A DNA stretch of 64,000 nucleotides from Candidatus Blochmannia vicinus (GTDB taxonomy: Bacteria; Pseudomonadota; Gammaproteobacteria; Enterobacterales; Enterobacteriaceae): assembly GCA_030020825.1 (NCBI GenBank), contig CP125213.1:310001-374000 (forward strand), read 5' to 3'. The translations under genes and the position numbers were made by a program. Below the pieces are notes generated by a model. It did no database searches. It saw only the letters and a list, made by a program, of their open reading frames with translations, and was not told where the DNA came from. Below are positions 19,986 through 30,149 of the stretch, piece after piece. How positions within the stretch are numbered: the stretch's first letter is position 1; every line of letters starts with the position of its first letter.

Positions 19986-22813
19986 TAAAAGAACCTACGA
20001 TTTTCTCCTGGACCAACTATATTAGAAACACAACGTGCGCAAATATTTGAATAATTTTTATATTGATCAATGTCTAATCTATAATGCCAACAACGTAAAC
20101 ATTTCTTTCCTTTAGCTTTTTCTAAAAAAATCCGCAATCCTGGTATTCCTTCTTTTTTGTGTCTAGTTGTATTAAATTTATCGTAATAATCTAAAACTAT
20201 AGCAGAGGATGTTATTAATCCAAAAGACAATTCATTATCTAATATACGCAATTTACTTGCTAATTCTGGAGTAGCATATAAAACTACACTAGCATCTAAG
20301 GATCCTCCAATAATTCCGTTAATACGTGCTTGTTCAACTATTTTATTTACTTCATTTCGAACATTTAAAAAAGTACTCCAATGGTTATTGCTCATGACTT
20401 GTTTCGAATTTATGCTGAATAACCCATCATACCATTCTTCAGTAAACACATATTCTGAACGATGTCCTGGAATATACTTCCAAATTTCATCAGCAGTAAA
20501 AGATAAAATTGGAGCTATCCAACGTACCATAGATTCAATAATATGATATAATGCAGTTTGACAACTACGACGTGCTGTACTGTTTTTTTTTGTAGTATAC
20601 TGTCGATCTTTAATAACATCTAAATAAAATGAACCCATCTCTACTGAACAAAACTGCATAATCCGCCGTATTACATTATTAAAATTATATTTTTTATAAT
20701 CTGATATTACTCCTAATTGTACAGACAAGGCACAATTTATTGCCCAACAATCTATTGCAATCATATTTTCTGGATGAACACAATCTTGTTCTGGGTTAAA
20801 ATCACTAATATTAGCCAAACAAAATCGAGCGGTATTACGAATACGTCTATATACATCAGTTGTCTGTTTTAAAATAGCACTGGAAATCGTCATATCCTTA
20901 GAGTAATCAGAAGAAGCTATCCATAACCGCAAAATATCTGCTCCAAAATTCTTTATTATTTCCTGTGGACTAATAACATTGCCAAGAGATTTAGACATTT
21001 TACGTCCTTGAGCATCTACAGTGAATCCATGACTTAATACTTCTCTATAAGGCGCTTTTCCTTTAATTACAGTTGATATAATTAAAGACGACATAAACCA
21101 ACCCCGATATTGATCTGAACCTTCTAAATATAAATCTGGTAAATGTTTATGATATTTTAATCTTTCTGGTATTACTGAATCACAAGTAGAACCAGAGTCA
21201 AACCAAACATCGAGTGTATCTAATACTTTTTCATATTGATCTGCTTCTTTTTCTATAAGATCTTCAGTTTTTAGATCCCACCATGCTTGTATTCCACATT
21301 GTTCTACACGTTGTGCAACTATTTCCATTAATTCAAATGTACGTGGATGTAAAATACCTGTATATTTATGAATAAATAAAGGTATTGGTACGCCCCAAAC
21401 ACGCTGCCTTGAAAGACACCAATCAGGTCTATTAATAATCATTGTTTCGATACTAGATTTACTTTTTTCTGGAATCCATCGTACTTCACGTATTGCTTTC
21501 AATAATTTATCTCTTAAGTTATATTTATCTATACTCAAAAACCACTGTGAAGTAGTTTTAAATATAACAGGAATTTCATGACGCCAACAATATGGATAAC
21601 TGTGTTTATAATTGTAATTTACATGTAATAAAACACCCAATTGATTCAGTAAATTTATTATTATATTATTTGATTGAAAAATGTGTACTCCATCTAACAT
21701 AGGATGTGTATTAGATATATAATATCCTTTATCGTTTATTATATTATTAATGTTTTTTAAATTATATTTTTGAGCTATAATATAGTCATCAACACCATGG
21801 TTTGGAGCTATATGTACCGCTCCTGTTCCAGTATCCAATGCTACATGACAACTTAATACAATAGGGACATCAAAAGGCATAAATGGATGCTGAAATTTTA
21901 ACGATTCTAAAGAATTACCTAAAGTTTCTCCTAAAACCTTCCAAGATAAGCATTGGATACGTTTCATTACAAGATTTACCAAATTGGCTGCAATAATGAT
22001 ATGTCTATTATTATTTATCAAAATTAATTGATAACTATAATCAGGATGCACAGAAATAGCTTGATTAGCAGGTAATGTCCAAGGAGTAGTAGTCCAAATA
22101 ACTAATTCAATAGTACGTTGATATAAATCAATATTAAATATTTCAGAAACGCGAATACTGTCTACTGCAGAAAAAGCAACATCAATAGCAGAAGATAAAT
22201 GATCATTATATTCTACTTCTGATTCAGCTAATACAGAATGACATTGAAAACACCAATGTATTGGTTTAATACCTTTATAAAAATAACCACAAGATATTAC
22301 CTTACTTAAAGTACGAATAATGTTTGCTTCAGTCTTAAAATTCATCGTTAAATAAGGTTTAGCCCAATCTCCTAAAACGCCTAACCTCATAAAATCTTTT
22401 TTTTGTATTTCTATTTGATCTAAAACGTAATTACGACAAATATTACGAAATTCATTTGGACTAATGTTAATTCCCGGTTGTCCTATTAATCGTTCTACTT
22501 GCAGTTCAATAGGCAATCCATGGCAGTCCCAACCTGGGATATAGGGAGCATTATACCCCATGAAACCTTTATATTTAAGAATAATATCTTTCAGCACTTT
22601 GTTGACTGCATGTCCTAAGTGAATACTACCGTTTACATAAGGTGGACCATCATGTAATAAAAACAGTTTTTTTTTATTTTTTTTAAGACGAATAGCTTCA
22701 TATAAATTATTTTTATACCAACGTTCTAATATTGCAGGTTCACACATAGATAAATTAGCACGCATCGGAAATAATGTATGTGGTAAATTTAAAGTATTTC
22801 TATAGTTCATCAT
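19985..22813 (-). CDS. ileS: Isoleucyl-tRNA synthetase
   Basis: Class I aminoacyl-tRNA synthetase with editing activity against valine. The 942-residue product (E. coli 938) has HLGH at residues 65-68, KMSKS near residue 605, the CP1 editing domain between them, and a C-terminal zinc site (CLRC and CARC). Start is one of two adjacent ATGs (22813 or 22810) overlapping the ribF stop as ATGATGA. The lysine-rich stretch around residue 45 is encoded by runs of eight and nine A (opposite 22677-22684 and 22667-22675), potential slippage sites. Middle gene of ribF-ileS-lspA. Confidence 0.97.
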   Translation of the reverse strand: MMNYRNTLNLPHTLFPMRANLSMCEPAILERWYKNNLYEAIRLKKNKKKLFLLHDGPPYVNGSIHLGHAVNKVLKDIILKYKGFMGYNAPYIPGWDCHGLPIELQVERLIGQPGINISPNEFRNICRNYVLDQIEIQKKDFMRLGVLGDWAKPYLTMNFKTEANIIRTLSKVISCGYFYKGIKPIHWCFQCHSVLAESEVEYNDHLSSAIDVAFSAVDSIRVSEIFNIDLYQRTIELVIWTTTPWTLPANQAISVHPDYSYQLILINNNRHIIIAANLVNLVMKRIQCLSWKVLGETLGNSLESLKFQHPFMPFDVPIVLSCHVALDTGTGAVHIAPNHGVDDYIIAQKYNLKNINNIINDKGYYISNTHPMLDGVHIFQSNNIIINLLNQLGVLLHVNYNYKHSYPYCWRHEIPVIFKTTSQWFLSIDKYNLRDKLLKAIREVRWIPEKSKSSIETMIINRPDWCLSRQRVWGVPIPLFIHKYTGILHPRTFELMEIVAQRVEQCGIQAWWDLKTEDLIEKEADQYEKVLDTLDVWFDSGSTCDSVIPERLKYHKHLPDLYLEGSDQYRGWFMSSLIISTVIKGKAPYREVLSHGFTVDAQGRKMSKSLGNVISPQEIIKNFGADILRLWIASSDYSKDMTISSAILKQTTDVYRRIRNTARFCLANISDFNPEQDCVHPENMIAIDCWAINCALSVQLGVISDYKKYNFNNVIRRIMQFCSVEMGSFYLDVIKDRQYTTKKNSTARRSCQTALYHIIESMVRWIAPILSFTADEIWKYIPGHRSEYVFTEEWYDGLFSINSKQVMSNNHWSTFLNVRNEVNKIVEQARINGIIGGSLDASVVLYATPELASKLRILDNELSFGLITSSAIVLDYYDKFNTTRHKKEGIPGLRIFLEKAKGKKCLRCWHYRLDIDQYKNYSNICARCVSNIVGPGENRRFF

Positions 22814-23781
22814 TTATAAATTATTCCATTTTTATAAATTTTGTTGATATTATTTTTGTTGAAATAACTACGTACATTTATTATATCGTTTTTAATTTGA
22901 TGTTGTAATGTTTTCATAGAAGTGAAATATTGTTCATCACGTATTTTAGCTAAAAAAACTACTTTAATGTGATAAGTATATAAATTTGTAGATATATTTA
23001 ACAAATGCACTTCTAGTTGTTGTTGGTTTTTACCCGTGATTGTAGGACGTATTCCTATATTAGCTATACCTGGTAATGGCAGATTATAAATACCATATAC
23101 TTCTACTGCATATACCCCACGTATAGGTAATCTTTTACCCTGTAATGATATATTAGCTGTAGGAAACCCAAGTTTCCGTCCTAAGCTATCTCCATGTACT
23201 ACTCTACCAGAAATACAATAAGAATGTCCTAGTAGTAATTCAGCATCCAAAATTCTATTTTCCGTTAGAGCCTCACGTATCGCAGTACTACTTATTCTTT
23301 TTCCATTCGAATCAAGATAAGCAGCAGTACGTATTACTTTAAAACCTTCATGTTTACTTATTTTTTTCAATAAAAAAAAATCTCCTTTCCTACATGCTCC
23401 AAACCTAAAATCATCTCCAATATAAACAAACTGCACTCCTAGTTTATAGATTAATATATTTTTAACAAAATTATATGCTTCTATTGAAGCAAATTTTTTA
23501 TTAAAAGTAATACATAGAATAACATCTACACCTGCAGTGTATAAATAATTAATTTTATCTCGTAACCTAGTTAATCGTATTGCTATTATATTAGATAAAT
23601 ATTCTCTAGGTTGCGGTTCAAAAATCATAACCATAACAGGTAATTTTAAATTATTCCTTTCTTCTTGTAATTTTGAAATTAATGCTTGATGTCCACGATG
23701 AAATCCATCAAAATTGCCAATAGTAAGTATACAGCCTTTATGACGAGATTTTATATTGTGTAATCCTCTAATAAATTCCAT
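22810..23781 (-). CDS. ribF: Bifunctional riboflavin kinase / FAD synthetase
   Basis: Converts riboflavin to FMN and then FAD. The 323-residue product (E. coli 313) has the nucleotidyltransferase motif GNFDGFHRGH at residues 22-31 and SSTAIREAL near 165 in the N-terminal FAD synthetase domain. The C-terminal kinase domain carries the GRKLGFPTANI motif near 205. It starts with ATG and its TGA stop overlaps the ileS start, as in E. coli. Divergent from rpsT across a 226-base spacer. Confidence 0.96.
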   Translation of the reverse strand: MEFIRGLHNIKSRHKGCILTIGNFDGFHRGHQALISKLQEERNNLKLPVMVMIFEPQPREYLSNIIAIRLTRLRDKINYLYTAGVDVILCITFNKKFASIEAYNFVKNILIYKLGVQFVYIGDDFRFGACRKGDFFLLKKISKHEGFKVIRTAAYLDSNGKRISSTAIREALTENRILDAELLLGHSYCISGRVVHGDSLGRKLGFPTANISLQGKRLPIRGVYAVEVYGIYNLPLPGIANIGIRPTITGKNQQQLEVHLLNISTNLYTYHIKVVFLAKIRDEQYFTSMKTLQHQIKNDIINVRSYFNKNNINKIYKNGIIYK

Positions 23782-23942
23782 GTCAAAATTTAAATAAATT
23801 ATTAGAAAATATTTATATTATTCTATAATTTAATTAATTAAAAATAATAAAAATAATTTAATTTTAAGATAGAATCAAGAAGTAAAAAGTATAATATAAT
23901 CGTAAAATGATTATATTTAAATTATAAATAACAATTGTAATA

Positions 23943-23989
23943 TAAAATATAACAATATAATATAGCACATATTATATTGTTATATTTTA
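23943..23989. repeat. 21-bp perfect inverted repeat upstream of rpsT
   Basis: Arms 23943-23963 and 23969-23989 pair at all 21 positions around an AGCAC loop. It lies between the divergent ribF and rpsT and ends 18 bases before the rpsT TTG, next to its GGGAG ribosome-binding motif. No upstream gene needs a terminator here. Possible roles are an rpsT leader structure, an mRNA-stability element or an operator; none is proven. Confidence 0.6.
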
Positions 23990-24007
23990 ACGCCTGGGAG
24001 TGATATT

Positions 24008-24286
24008 TTGGCTAATACTAAATCAGCTAAAAAAAATATTATAAAATCAAAAAATCAACGTAAGCATAATATAAGTCGTAGGTCTATGTTACGCACTTTT
24101 ATTAAAAAAGTGCGTATAGCAATTGAAACTAAAGATAAAAATGCCGCAATGGCATCATTTGTTTCTATGCAAAAAATAGTAGATCATCAGGCTTGTAAGG
24201 GTTTAATTCATAAAAATAAAGCTGCTAGACATAAATCTAGAGCATATGCGCGTATTGAGTCAATGACTCAGTCTTCATTAGAATAA
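24008..24286 (+). CDS. rpsT: 30S ribosomal protein S20
   Basis: Small-subunit protein binding the 5' domain and h44 of 16S rRNA. The 92-residue basic, helical product starts [10 protein letters not shown] like the family. The start codon is TTG, seven bases after GGGAG. E. coli rpsT also starts with a weak UUG, tied to S20 autoregulation, so the feature seems conserved. It stands alone on the plus strand among minus-strand genes and converges with dnaJ. A perfect 21-bp hairpin abuts the ribosome-binding site. Confidence 0.96.
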   Translation: MANTKSAKKNIIKSKNQRKHNISRRSMLRTFIKKVRIAIETKDKNAAMASFVSMQKIVDHQACKGLIHKNKAARHKSRAYARIESMTQSSLE

Positions 24287-24304
24287 AATAAAAAATTAAA
24301 AGAA

Positions 24305-24324
24305 GTTATTTCTCAAAAAATAAC
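24305..24324. terminator. Weak hairpin between convergent rpsT and dnaJ
   Basis: GTTATTT at 24305-24311 pairs with AAATAAC at 24318-24324 (7 bp, six-base loop) 19 bases after the rpsT stop. A weak terminator candidate by position only. Confidence 0.3.
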
Positions 24325-24345
24325 GATAACTCCACTTTTATTGAA

Positions 24346-25479
24346 TCAACGAGTAAGATCATCGAAAAACTTTTTTACGCCATCAAAAAAACTTTTAGAT
24401 TTAGGACTATTTCTGTTGCCATTAGGTCCTTCAAAACTATCTGACAAATCTTGTAGCAGTTGTTTTTGGGTATTGCTTAATCTAACTGGAGTTTCTACCA
24501 CCACTCTACATAATAAATCACCATTACTACCACTACTACGTACTGATTTCACACCCTTTCCTCTCATCCGAAACAATTTTCCAGTTTGCGTTTCAGGAGG
24601 AATTTTTAATTTAACTCTACCATCTAAAGTAGGTACTTCAATTTCACCTCCTAAAGCTGCCATAGCAAAATTAATTGGCACTTCACAATAAAGATTTTTT
24701 TCTTCTCTATCAAAAATTGGATGTTTTCTAACTTGTACTTGAACATATAAATCCCCTGAAGGTGCACCATTCATTCCAGATTCACCCTCACCTGACAATC
24801 GTATGCGATCTCCTGTATTTACGCCCGCAGGAATCTTAACAGAAAGAGTTTTAGGTCGTTCTACACGTCCATTTCCATGACATCTATTACAAACTTCTTT
24901 AATAATTTTACCGTGTCCATGACATGCAGGACACGATTGTTGCACAGAAAAAAAACCTTGACGTATTTGAATTTGTCCTTGACCATGACACGTCATGCAG
25001 GTCACTATTGCTGTATTAGACCTTGCTCCACTTCCATGACATTTATCACAAGTTGATAAAGTTGGGATGCAAATTTCTTTAATAACCCCACGTACTGCAT
25101 CTTCTAAATTTAATTCTATATTATACCGTAAATCTGAACCTCTACCTGAACGACTGCGCCTATTTCCTCCAAATATATCTCCAAACACATCACCAAAAAT
25201 ATCACTAAAATCTGATGCCCTTCCTGAATTACCTGCTGACCCCATATTTCCTTGTTCAAACGCTGTATGACCATATTGATCATAAGCGGCGCGTTTTTCT
25301 ACATTACTTAAAATTTCGTACGCTTCTTTAATTTCTTTGAACTTTGTTTCAGCTGCAGTATTTCCTGGATTACGGTCTGGATGAAATTTCATTGCCAGGC
25401 GTTTATAGGACTTTTTGATTTCACGCTCATCCGCATTTTTGGAAACGCCTAAAATCTCATAGTAGTCTGATTTAGCCAT
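24346..25479 (-). CDS. dnaJ: Chaperone protein DnaJ (Hsp40)
   Basis: Co-chaperone that delivers substrates to DnaK and stimulates its ATPase. The J-domain has HPD at residues 33-35, followed by a Gly/Phe-rich linker and four CxxCxGxG zinc repeats ([32 protein letters not shown]), then the C-terminal substrate-binding domains. I place the start at the ATG at 25479 (377 residues, E. coli 376); a TTG at 25500 would add seven unrelated residues. It follows dnaK by about 120 bases, with a small 7-bp hairpin at 25502-25520 between them. Confidence 0.97.
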   Translation of the reverse strand: MAKSDYYEILGVSKNADEREIKKSYKRLAMKFHPDRNPGNTAAETKFKEIKEAYEILSNVEKRAAYDQYGHTAFEQGNMGSAGNSGRASDFSDIFGDVFGDIFGGNRRSRSGRGSDLRYNIELNLEDAVRGVIKEICIPTLSTCDKCHGSGARSNTAIVTCMTCHGQGQIQIRQGFFSVQQSCPACHGHGKIIKEVCNRCHGNGRVERPKTLSVKIPAGVNTGDRIRLSGEGESGMNGAPSGDLYVQVQVRKHPIFDREEKNLYCEVPINFAMAALGGEIEVPTLDGRVKLKIPPETQTGKLFRMRGKGVKSVRSSGSNGDLLCRVVVETPVRLSNTQKQLLQDLSDSFEGPNGNRNSPKSKSFFDGVKKFFDDLTR

Positions 25480-25501
25480 GGTTTTATTTATGTCCCTCAA
25501 T

Positions 25502-25520
25502 ATACCTATTCATTAGGTAT
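25502..25520 (-). repeat. Small hairpin in the dnaK-dnaJ spacer
   Basis: ATACCTA / TAGGTAT, 7 bp with a five-base loop, 22 bases upstream of the dnaJ ATG. Possibly an attenuating or processing hairpin within dnaKJ; weak evidence. Confidence 0.3.
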
Positions 25521-25603
25521 GTAACATATTTGTTTTCCCAATATTTTTTGAGTTATAACTTTAATATTATTTTCTCCTATTCTAAATTTAATTTTTCAAA
25601 AAA

Positions 25604-27517
25604 TTACTTTTTATTTTTTATTTCTTCAAATTCTGCGTCCACCACTTCTCCAGTTGGATCAGCAGTACTATTAGAAGTTTGAGATTTAGATTGTTCTTGA
25701 TGTTTTTGACTTGCTTCTAACAATTTTCCAGAAACTTTTATTACAGATTGAATTTTAGATTCAATTTCACTTTTATCTTCATTTTTTATTACTGATTCCA
25801 ACTCTCTTAATGCGCTTTCTATAGAAGATTTATCATCTAATGAAATACTGTCACTTACTTCTTTTAATTGTTTTTTTGTACTATGTAATAAATGATCAGC
25901 CTGATTACGAATTTGTACTAATTCTTCAAATTTACGATCTGATTCAGCATTAACTTCTGCTTCTTTAACCATTTTCTTAATTTCTTCTTCATTTAAACCA
26001 GAAGAAGCTTTAATAGTTATCTTCTGTTCACGTCCACTATTTTTATCCTTAGCAGATACATGCAAAATACCATCAGCATCAATATCAAAAGTTACTTCAA
26101 TCTGGGGTGTGCCACGCATTGCTGGCGCTATTCCATCTAAGTTAAATTGTCCTAACGATTTATTATCACTTGCTCTTTTTCTTTCACCTTGTAATACATG
26201 AATAGTAACAGCAGATTGATTGTCTTCAGCTGTAGAAAAAATTTGACTATGTTTAGTAGGGATAGTAGTATTTTTGGAGATCAATGAGGTCATGACTCCA
26301 CCCATAGTTTCAATCCCTAAAGATAATGGAGTTACATCCAACAACAACACATCTTTCACATCTCCTGACAATACTCCCCCTTGTACCGCTGCTCCGATAG
26401 CCACTGCTTCATCAGGATTAACGTCTCTACGCGGTTCTTTTTGAAAAAATTCGGAAACCTTTTTTTGTACAAGAGGCATTCTAGTCTGACCACCTACCAA
26501 AATAACATCATTTATTTTAGTAACAGATAAATTAGCATCTTTTAATGCCACTTTGAGTGGCTCCATAGTACGATTTACTAAATCTTCTACAAGAGATTCT
26601 AATTTAGCACGCGTTACTCTAAAATTCATATGCTTCGGACCAGTATTATCTGCTGTAATATATGGTAAATTTACATCAGTTTGATGCGAAGTAGATAATT
26701 CTATCTTTGCTTTTTCTGCTGCTTCTTTTAATCGCTGCATTGCTAAAGGATCATTATATAAATTAATGCGCTGATCTTTTTTAAATTCATCTACTAAATG
26801 ATTTATTAAAAGACTGTCAAAATCTTCACCACCTAAATGAGTATCCCCATTAGTAGACAACACTTCAAAAGTTTTTTCTCCATCAACATCATCAATTTCA
26901 ATAATCGAAATATCAAAAGTTCCTCCACCTAAATCATATACAGCAATAGTACGATTGCCCCTAGTTTCTTTATCTAAACCATAAGCTAATGCTGCAGCAG
27001 TTGGTTCATTTATGATACGTTTAACCTCTAAACCAGCAATACGCCCAGCATCTTTAGTAGCTTGTCGTTGAGCATCATTAAAATAAGCTGGGACCGTAAT
27101 AACCGCTTCTGATATTTGCTCTCCAAGATAATCCTCTGCTGTTTTTTTCATTTTTTTCAAAATTTCAGCGGAAACTTGAGGAGGAGCCATTTTTTGACCT
27201 TTAATATCTAACCAAGCGTCTCCGTTATTGGCAGAAATTATTTTATACGGCATAATATTAACATCACGCTGAACTTCTTTATCTTGAAATCTACGACCAA
27301 TCAGTCGTTTAATAGCAAACAAAGTATTTTTAGGATTAGTAACAGACTGACGTTTGGCCGGCTGACCAACTAAAATCTCATTATCTTGTGTATAAGCAAT
27401 AATAGAAGGAGTTGTACGATCACCTTCGCTATTTTCTAATACACGAGGCTTATTTCCTTCAATAATTGCAACACAAGAATTGGTCGTGCCCAAGTCTATA
27501 CCAATAATTTTTCCCAT
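25604..27517 (-). CDS. dnaK: Chaperone protein DnaK (Hsp70)
   Basis: ATP-driven chaperone for folding and stress protection. The 637-residue product (E. coli 638) has the N-terminal ATPase signature [24 protein letters not shown] (here [12 protein letters not shown]) and VGGQTRMP motifs, then the substrate-binding domain and a charged tail ending [12 protein letters not shown] start follows a strong GGAGG by seven bases. A heat-shock-type promoter lies 46-73 bases upstream. Forms dnaKJ with dnaJ. Confidence 0.98.
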   Translation of the reverse strand: MGKIIGIDLGTTNSCVAIIEGNKPRVLENSEGDRTTPSIIAYTQDNEILVGQPAKRQSVTNPKNTLFAIKRLIGRRFQDKEVQRDVNIMPYKIISANNGDAWLDIKGQKMAPPQVSAEILKKMKKTAEDYLGEQISEAVITVPAYFNDAQRQATKDAGRIAGLEVKRIINEPTAAALAYGLDKETRGNRTIAVYDLGGGTFDISIIEIDDVDGEKTFEVLSTNGDTHLGGEDFDSLLINHLVDEFKKDQRINLYNDPLAMQRLKEAAEKAKIELSTSHQTDVNLPYITADNTGPKHMNFRVTRAKLESLVEDLVNRTMEPLKVALKDANLSVTKINDVILVGGQTRMPLVQKKVSEFFQKEPRRDVNPDEAVAIGAAVQGGVLSGDVKDVLLLDVTPLSLGIETMGGVMTSLISKNTTIPTKHSQIFSTAEDNQSAVTIHVLQGERKRASDNKSLGQFNLDGIAPAMRGTPQIEVTFDIDADGILHVSAKDKNSGREQKITIKASSGLNEEEIKKMVKEAEVNAESDRKFEELVQIRNQADHLLHSTKKQLKEVSDSISLDDKSSIESALRELESVIKNEDKSEIESKIQSVIKVSGKLLEASQKHQEQSKSQTSNSTADPTGEVVDAEFEEIKNKK

Positions 27518-27562
27518 CTAAACGCCTCCACTGAAAATCAATTCAACCACACTATGCACCTG

Positions 27563-27590
27563 ATATGCGGTCAAAACTGTACTTTTCAAC
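27563..27590 (-). promoter_or_regulatory. Sigma-32 (heat-shock) promoter of dnaK
   Basis: On the minus strand GTTGAAA (27584-27590), a 13-base spacer and CCGCATAT (27563-27570) match the sigma-32 consensus CTTGAAA / CCCCATNT with one mismatch in each element. It lies about 46 bases before the dnaK ATG. The G/C bases of the -10 element are unusual for this A+T-rich DNA, which argues against chance. Confidence 0.7.
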
Positions 27591-27796
27591 CTTAAAATAA
27601 GTTTGTTTTCAAAACTTTTCAAAAACATCATACAAATTCTAATTTAATTATTATTTTTCAAATATATTACTAACAAAATTATAAAAATACCTATCTTAAT
27701 AATAGAGCATGACTATTATTATATAACATTTAGTCTTCATCATTATTTCTATAAAAATTTAGTCTTGTTGCACTAATTGCACCATAAACTGATTAA

Positions 27797-27843
27797 ATAT
27801 TTATTATTGTATACATCAATTGAATGTATACAATAATAAATAT
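27797..27843 (-). terminator. 20-bp perfect hairpin after thrC
   Basis: Arms 27797-27816 and 27824-27843 pair perfectly around a seven-base loop, starting 44 bases after the thrC stop. Probable terminator of thrABC. The stem contains GTATAC and is otherwise A+T-rich, with no long U-tract. Confidence 0.55.
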
Positions 27844-27887
27844 ATTAAAAATTTTTAATAATGATACATATCGTTTATACACAAAAT

Positions 27888-29189
27888 TTAAGATACTATT
27901 TTTAAAATTAAATTACGTAATGAAGAAAAACATTTAGATATTTCATATGATAAAATAGGTAATCTCATACGTTCTTTCAATGCACCCGGTAATATCACTT
28001 GTATCTTTTTTTGTAAAAAACATTCTACTAGCTCTTTAAATTTAACAGGATGAGCAGTACCAAGACATATGCCAAATTCATCAGAATCTAATTGATCAGA
28101 TAATAATCGATACGCTACAGCAGTATGAGGTTCAGAGAGATATCCTAAATCTGAAATTTCTTGAACTGTTTTTTCGGTAAGCATATCATTGACACAACCA
28201 TATTTTAATTCTTTAATAGATCTATTTTCTCGACGAAATAATTCTTCTATTCTAGGCCAATTATTTGGACGACTTACATCCATTGCATTAGAAAAAGTTG
28301 AGACAGTAGGATGAGGCTCCCAATAACCATTTCGTAAAAATCTAGGAACAGTATCATTAATATTAGTAGCAGCAATAAACTTTTTCACTGGCAACCCACA
28401 AGATTGTGCTAATAACCCCGCGGTCAAATTTCCAAAGTTTCCACTGGGAACTGCAATAACTAATTTATTACGCATTTGATGTGGTAATTGCGATACTCCT
28501 TCAAAATAATAACAAACTTGCGCTAATAAACGACTAATATTAATAGAATTAGCAGAATTTAAATCTAAAATTTGTCGTAATGTACTATCTTCAAAAGCTT
28601 TTTTTACTAAAAATTGACATGAATCAAAATCTCCATCTACTGATATAGTAGAAATATTACCTCCTAAAGTGCAGAATAATCTTTCTTGCAATCCACTAAT
28701 TTTCCCTTTAGGATATAGAATAATAACGTGTATGTTACTCAAATTAACAAAAGCATGAGCTACAGCTGCCCCTGTATCTCCAGACGTAGCTGCAAGAATA
28801 ACCATAGGCTTATTGAACCGATGATTAACTTTATTTAACATTCGCGCCATCAATCGGCTTCCAAAATCTTTAAAAGCCAAAGTTGGTCCATGGAAAAGTT
28901 CTAAAATGGCAATATTTTTTTTTATAAATACTAACGGTACTGGAAAATTAAAAGCGTTCTGAACACAACTTAATATACTATTTTTTGATAACTCAGGGCC
29001 AATATATGTAGATAAAATATGTGCACTACGTTCTATGAAATTCATTTCTAACATAGAATTAATTTCAAGTACTGAGAACTTTGGAAGATCTACCGGAAAA
29101 AATAACCCTTGGTCTTTTCCTAGTCCTTGTATAAGAGCTTGACAAAATGTAACTTGTTCAGCATGTTGTTTAATGTTATATAATTTCAT
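27888..29189 (-). CDS. thrC: Threonine synthase
   Basis: PLP enzyme converting O-phosphohomoserine to threonine, last step of the pathway. The 433-residue product (E. coli 428) has the PLP lysine in GPTLAFKDFGSR at Lys107, SGDTGAAVAHAF near 158 and the phosphate-binding PSGNFGNLTAG near 247. ATG start three bases after the thrB stop. Third gene of the thrABC operon, which is followed by a 20-bp hairpin. Confidence 0.97.
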   Translation of the reverse strand: MKLYNIKQHAEQVTFCQALIQGLGKDQGLFFPVDLPKFSVLEINSMLEMNFIERSAHILSTYIGPELSKNSILSCVQNAFNFPVPLVFIKKNIAILELFHGPTLAFKDFGSRLMARMLNKVNHRFNKPMVILAATSGDTGAAVAHAFVNLSNIHVIILYPKGKISGLQERLFCTLGGNISTISVDGDFDSCQFLVKKAFEDSTLRQILDLNSANSINISRLLAQVCYYFEGVSQLPHQMRNKLVIAVPSGNFGNLTAGLLAQSCGLPVKKFIAATNINDTVPRFLRNGYWEPHPTVSTFSNAMDVSRPNNWPRIEELFRRENRSIKELKYGCVNDMLTEKTVQEISDLGYLSEPHTAVAYRLLSDQLDSDEFGICLGTAHPVKFKELVECFLQKKIQVILPGALKERMRLPILSYEISKCFSSLRNLILKIVS

Positions 29190-29192
29190 TAA

Positions 29193-30128
29193 CTATTCTA
29201 CCATAATACGTGCTCCGCGCTTATCGAGGGAACAGATTCGAACAAAACCTGAATCATTTTGCAAATAAAAACGTGATAACCAATTAGAAATATCTTCTAT
29301 TACATCATAAGTATTACATAATACAAAAATTGTTGGACCAGATCCTGAAATACCACAAGATACAGCGCCTTTTTTAATAATATTATGACGTATATAAGAT
29401 AACTTTACTGGAAATAATCGCGAGCGATAAGGTTCTGCGATAATATCTTTCATGCATTCAATTGCTAAAGATTCTTGTTGAGTATGGCAAGCATGAATGA
29501 ATCCAGACAAATACTGACTGTGATTAATGCAATCTTCTCGATTATATTGATTCGGTAATATTGATCGAGACATCGCGGTAGATATTTTCACGCCTGGATA
29601 TGCTAAAATCCATAACCAATTATTAAAACTAGGAATCATTTGGTTAACAATATTACAATTTCTTAAAATCAAACGCATACCTCCTAAAAAACAAGGTGAT
29701 ACATTATCAAAATGGATTGACCCTGAAATTTTTCCTTCCATTTCTCCCATCAACGAAAGCAATTGATCTTTATTAAGTGGAGATCCATAATGATAATTCA
29801 TTGCTACTAATACAGCTACTATAGAACAAGCGCTAGAACCCAAACCGGAAGAAACAGGAATGTTTTTTTCTAACTTAATATTTACAGGATACATTTGTCC
29901 TAAAGTTTCACAAAATTTTTTCCAACATTGAAATACAATGTTTTCTTCCAATTGTGTTGGTAATTGATTATGAAAACATCCTGTATTTTTTAAACTAAAT
30001 ATATTAGAATCTTCAATGCTTACACAATCTCCCAGTAAACTACCATTTATTGGAGTAATTGCCATACCTAATGTATCAAATCCTACTCCAATATTACCAA
30101 TAGATGCTGGAGCATAAATTCTGACCAT
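29193..30128 (-). CDS. thrB: Homoserine kinase
   Basis: GHMP-family kinase that phosphorylates L-homoserine. The 311-residue product (E. coli 310) shows the ATP-binding [10 protein letters not shown] motif at residues 91-100 and the C-terminal [13 protein letters not shown] segment near 265. Middle gene of thrABC, 21 bases after thrA and three bases before thrC. Confidence 0.97.
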   Translation of the reverse strand: MVRIYAPASIGNIGVGFDTLGMAITPINGSLLGDCVSIEDSNIFSLKNTGCFHNQLPTQLEENIVFQCWKKFCETLGQMYPVNIKLEKNIPVSSGLGSSACSIVAVLVAMNYHYGSPLNKDQLLSLMGEMEGKISGSIHFDNVSPCFLGGMRLILRNCNIVNQMIPSFNNWLWILAYPGVKISTAMSRSILPNQYNREDCINHSQYLSGFIHACHTQQESLAIECMKDIIAEPYRSRLFPVKLSYIRHNIIKKGAVSCGISGSGPTIFVLCNTYDVIEDISNWLSRFYLQNDSGFVRICSLDKRGARIMVE

Positions 30129-30149
30129 ATCTATATATCCTTACTATTT

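Larger units (their letters stand above)
27518..27887. other. Spacer between thrC and dnaK
   Basis: 370 bases without a supportable gene. It contains the dnaK heat-shock promoter at one end and a 20-bp hairpin after thrC at the other. In E. coli several genes (yaaX to satP and yaaI) lie here; all are gone. Confidence 0.7.

Noticed and set aside
24341..24691. 116-codon open frame antisense to dnaJ
   Set aside because: It lies wholly within the opposite strand of a conserved dnaJ and shows only the mirrored codon pattern; no start signal.
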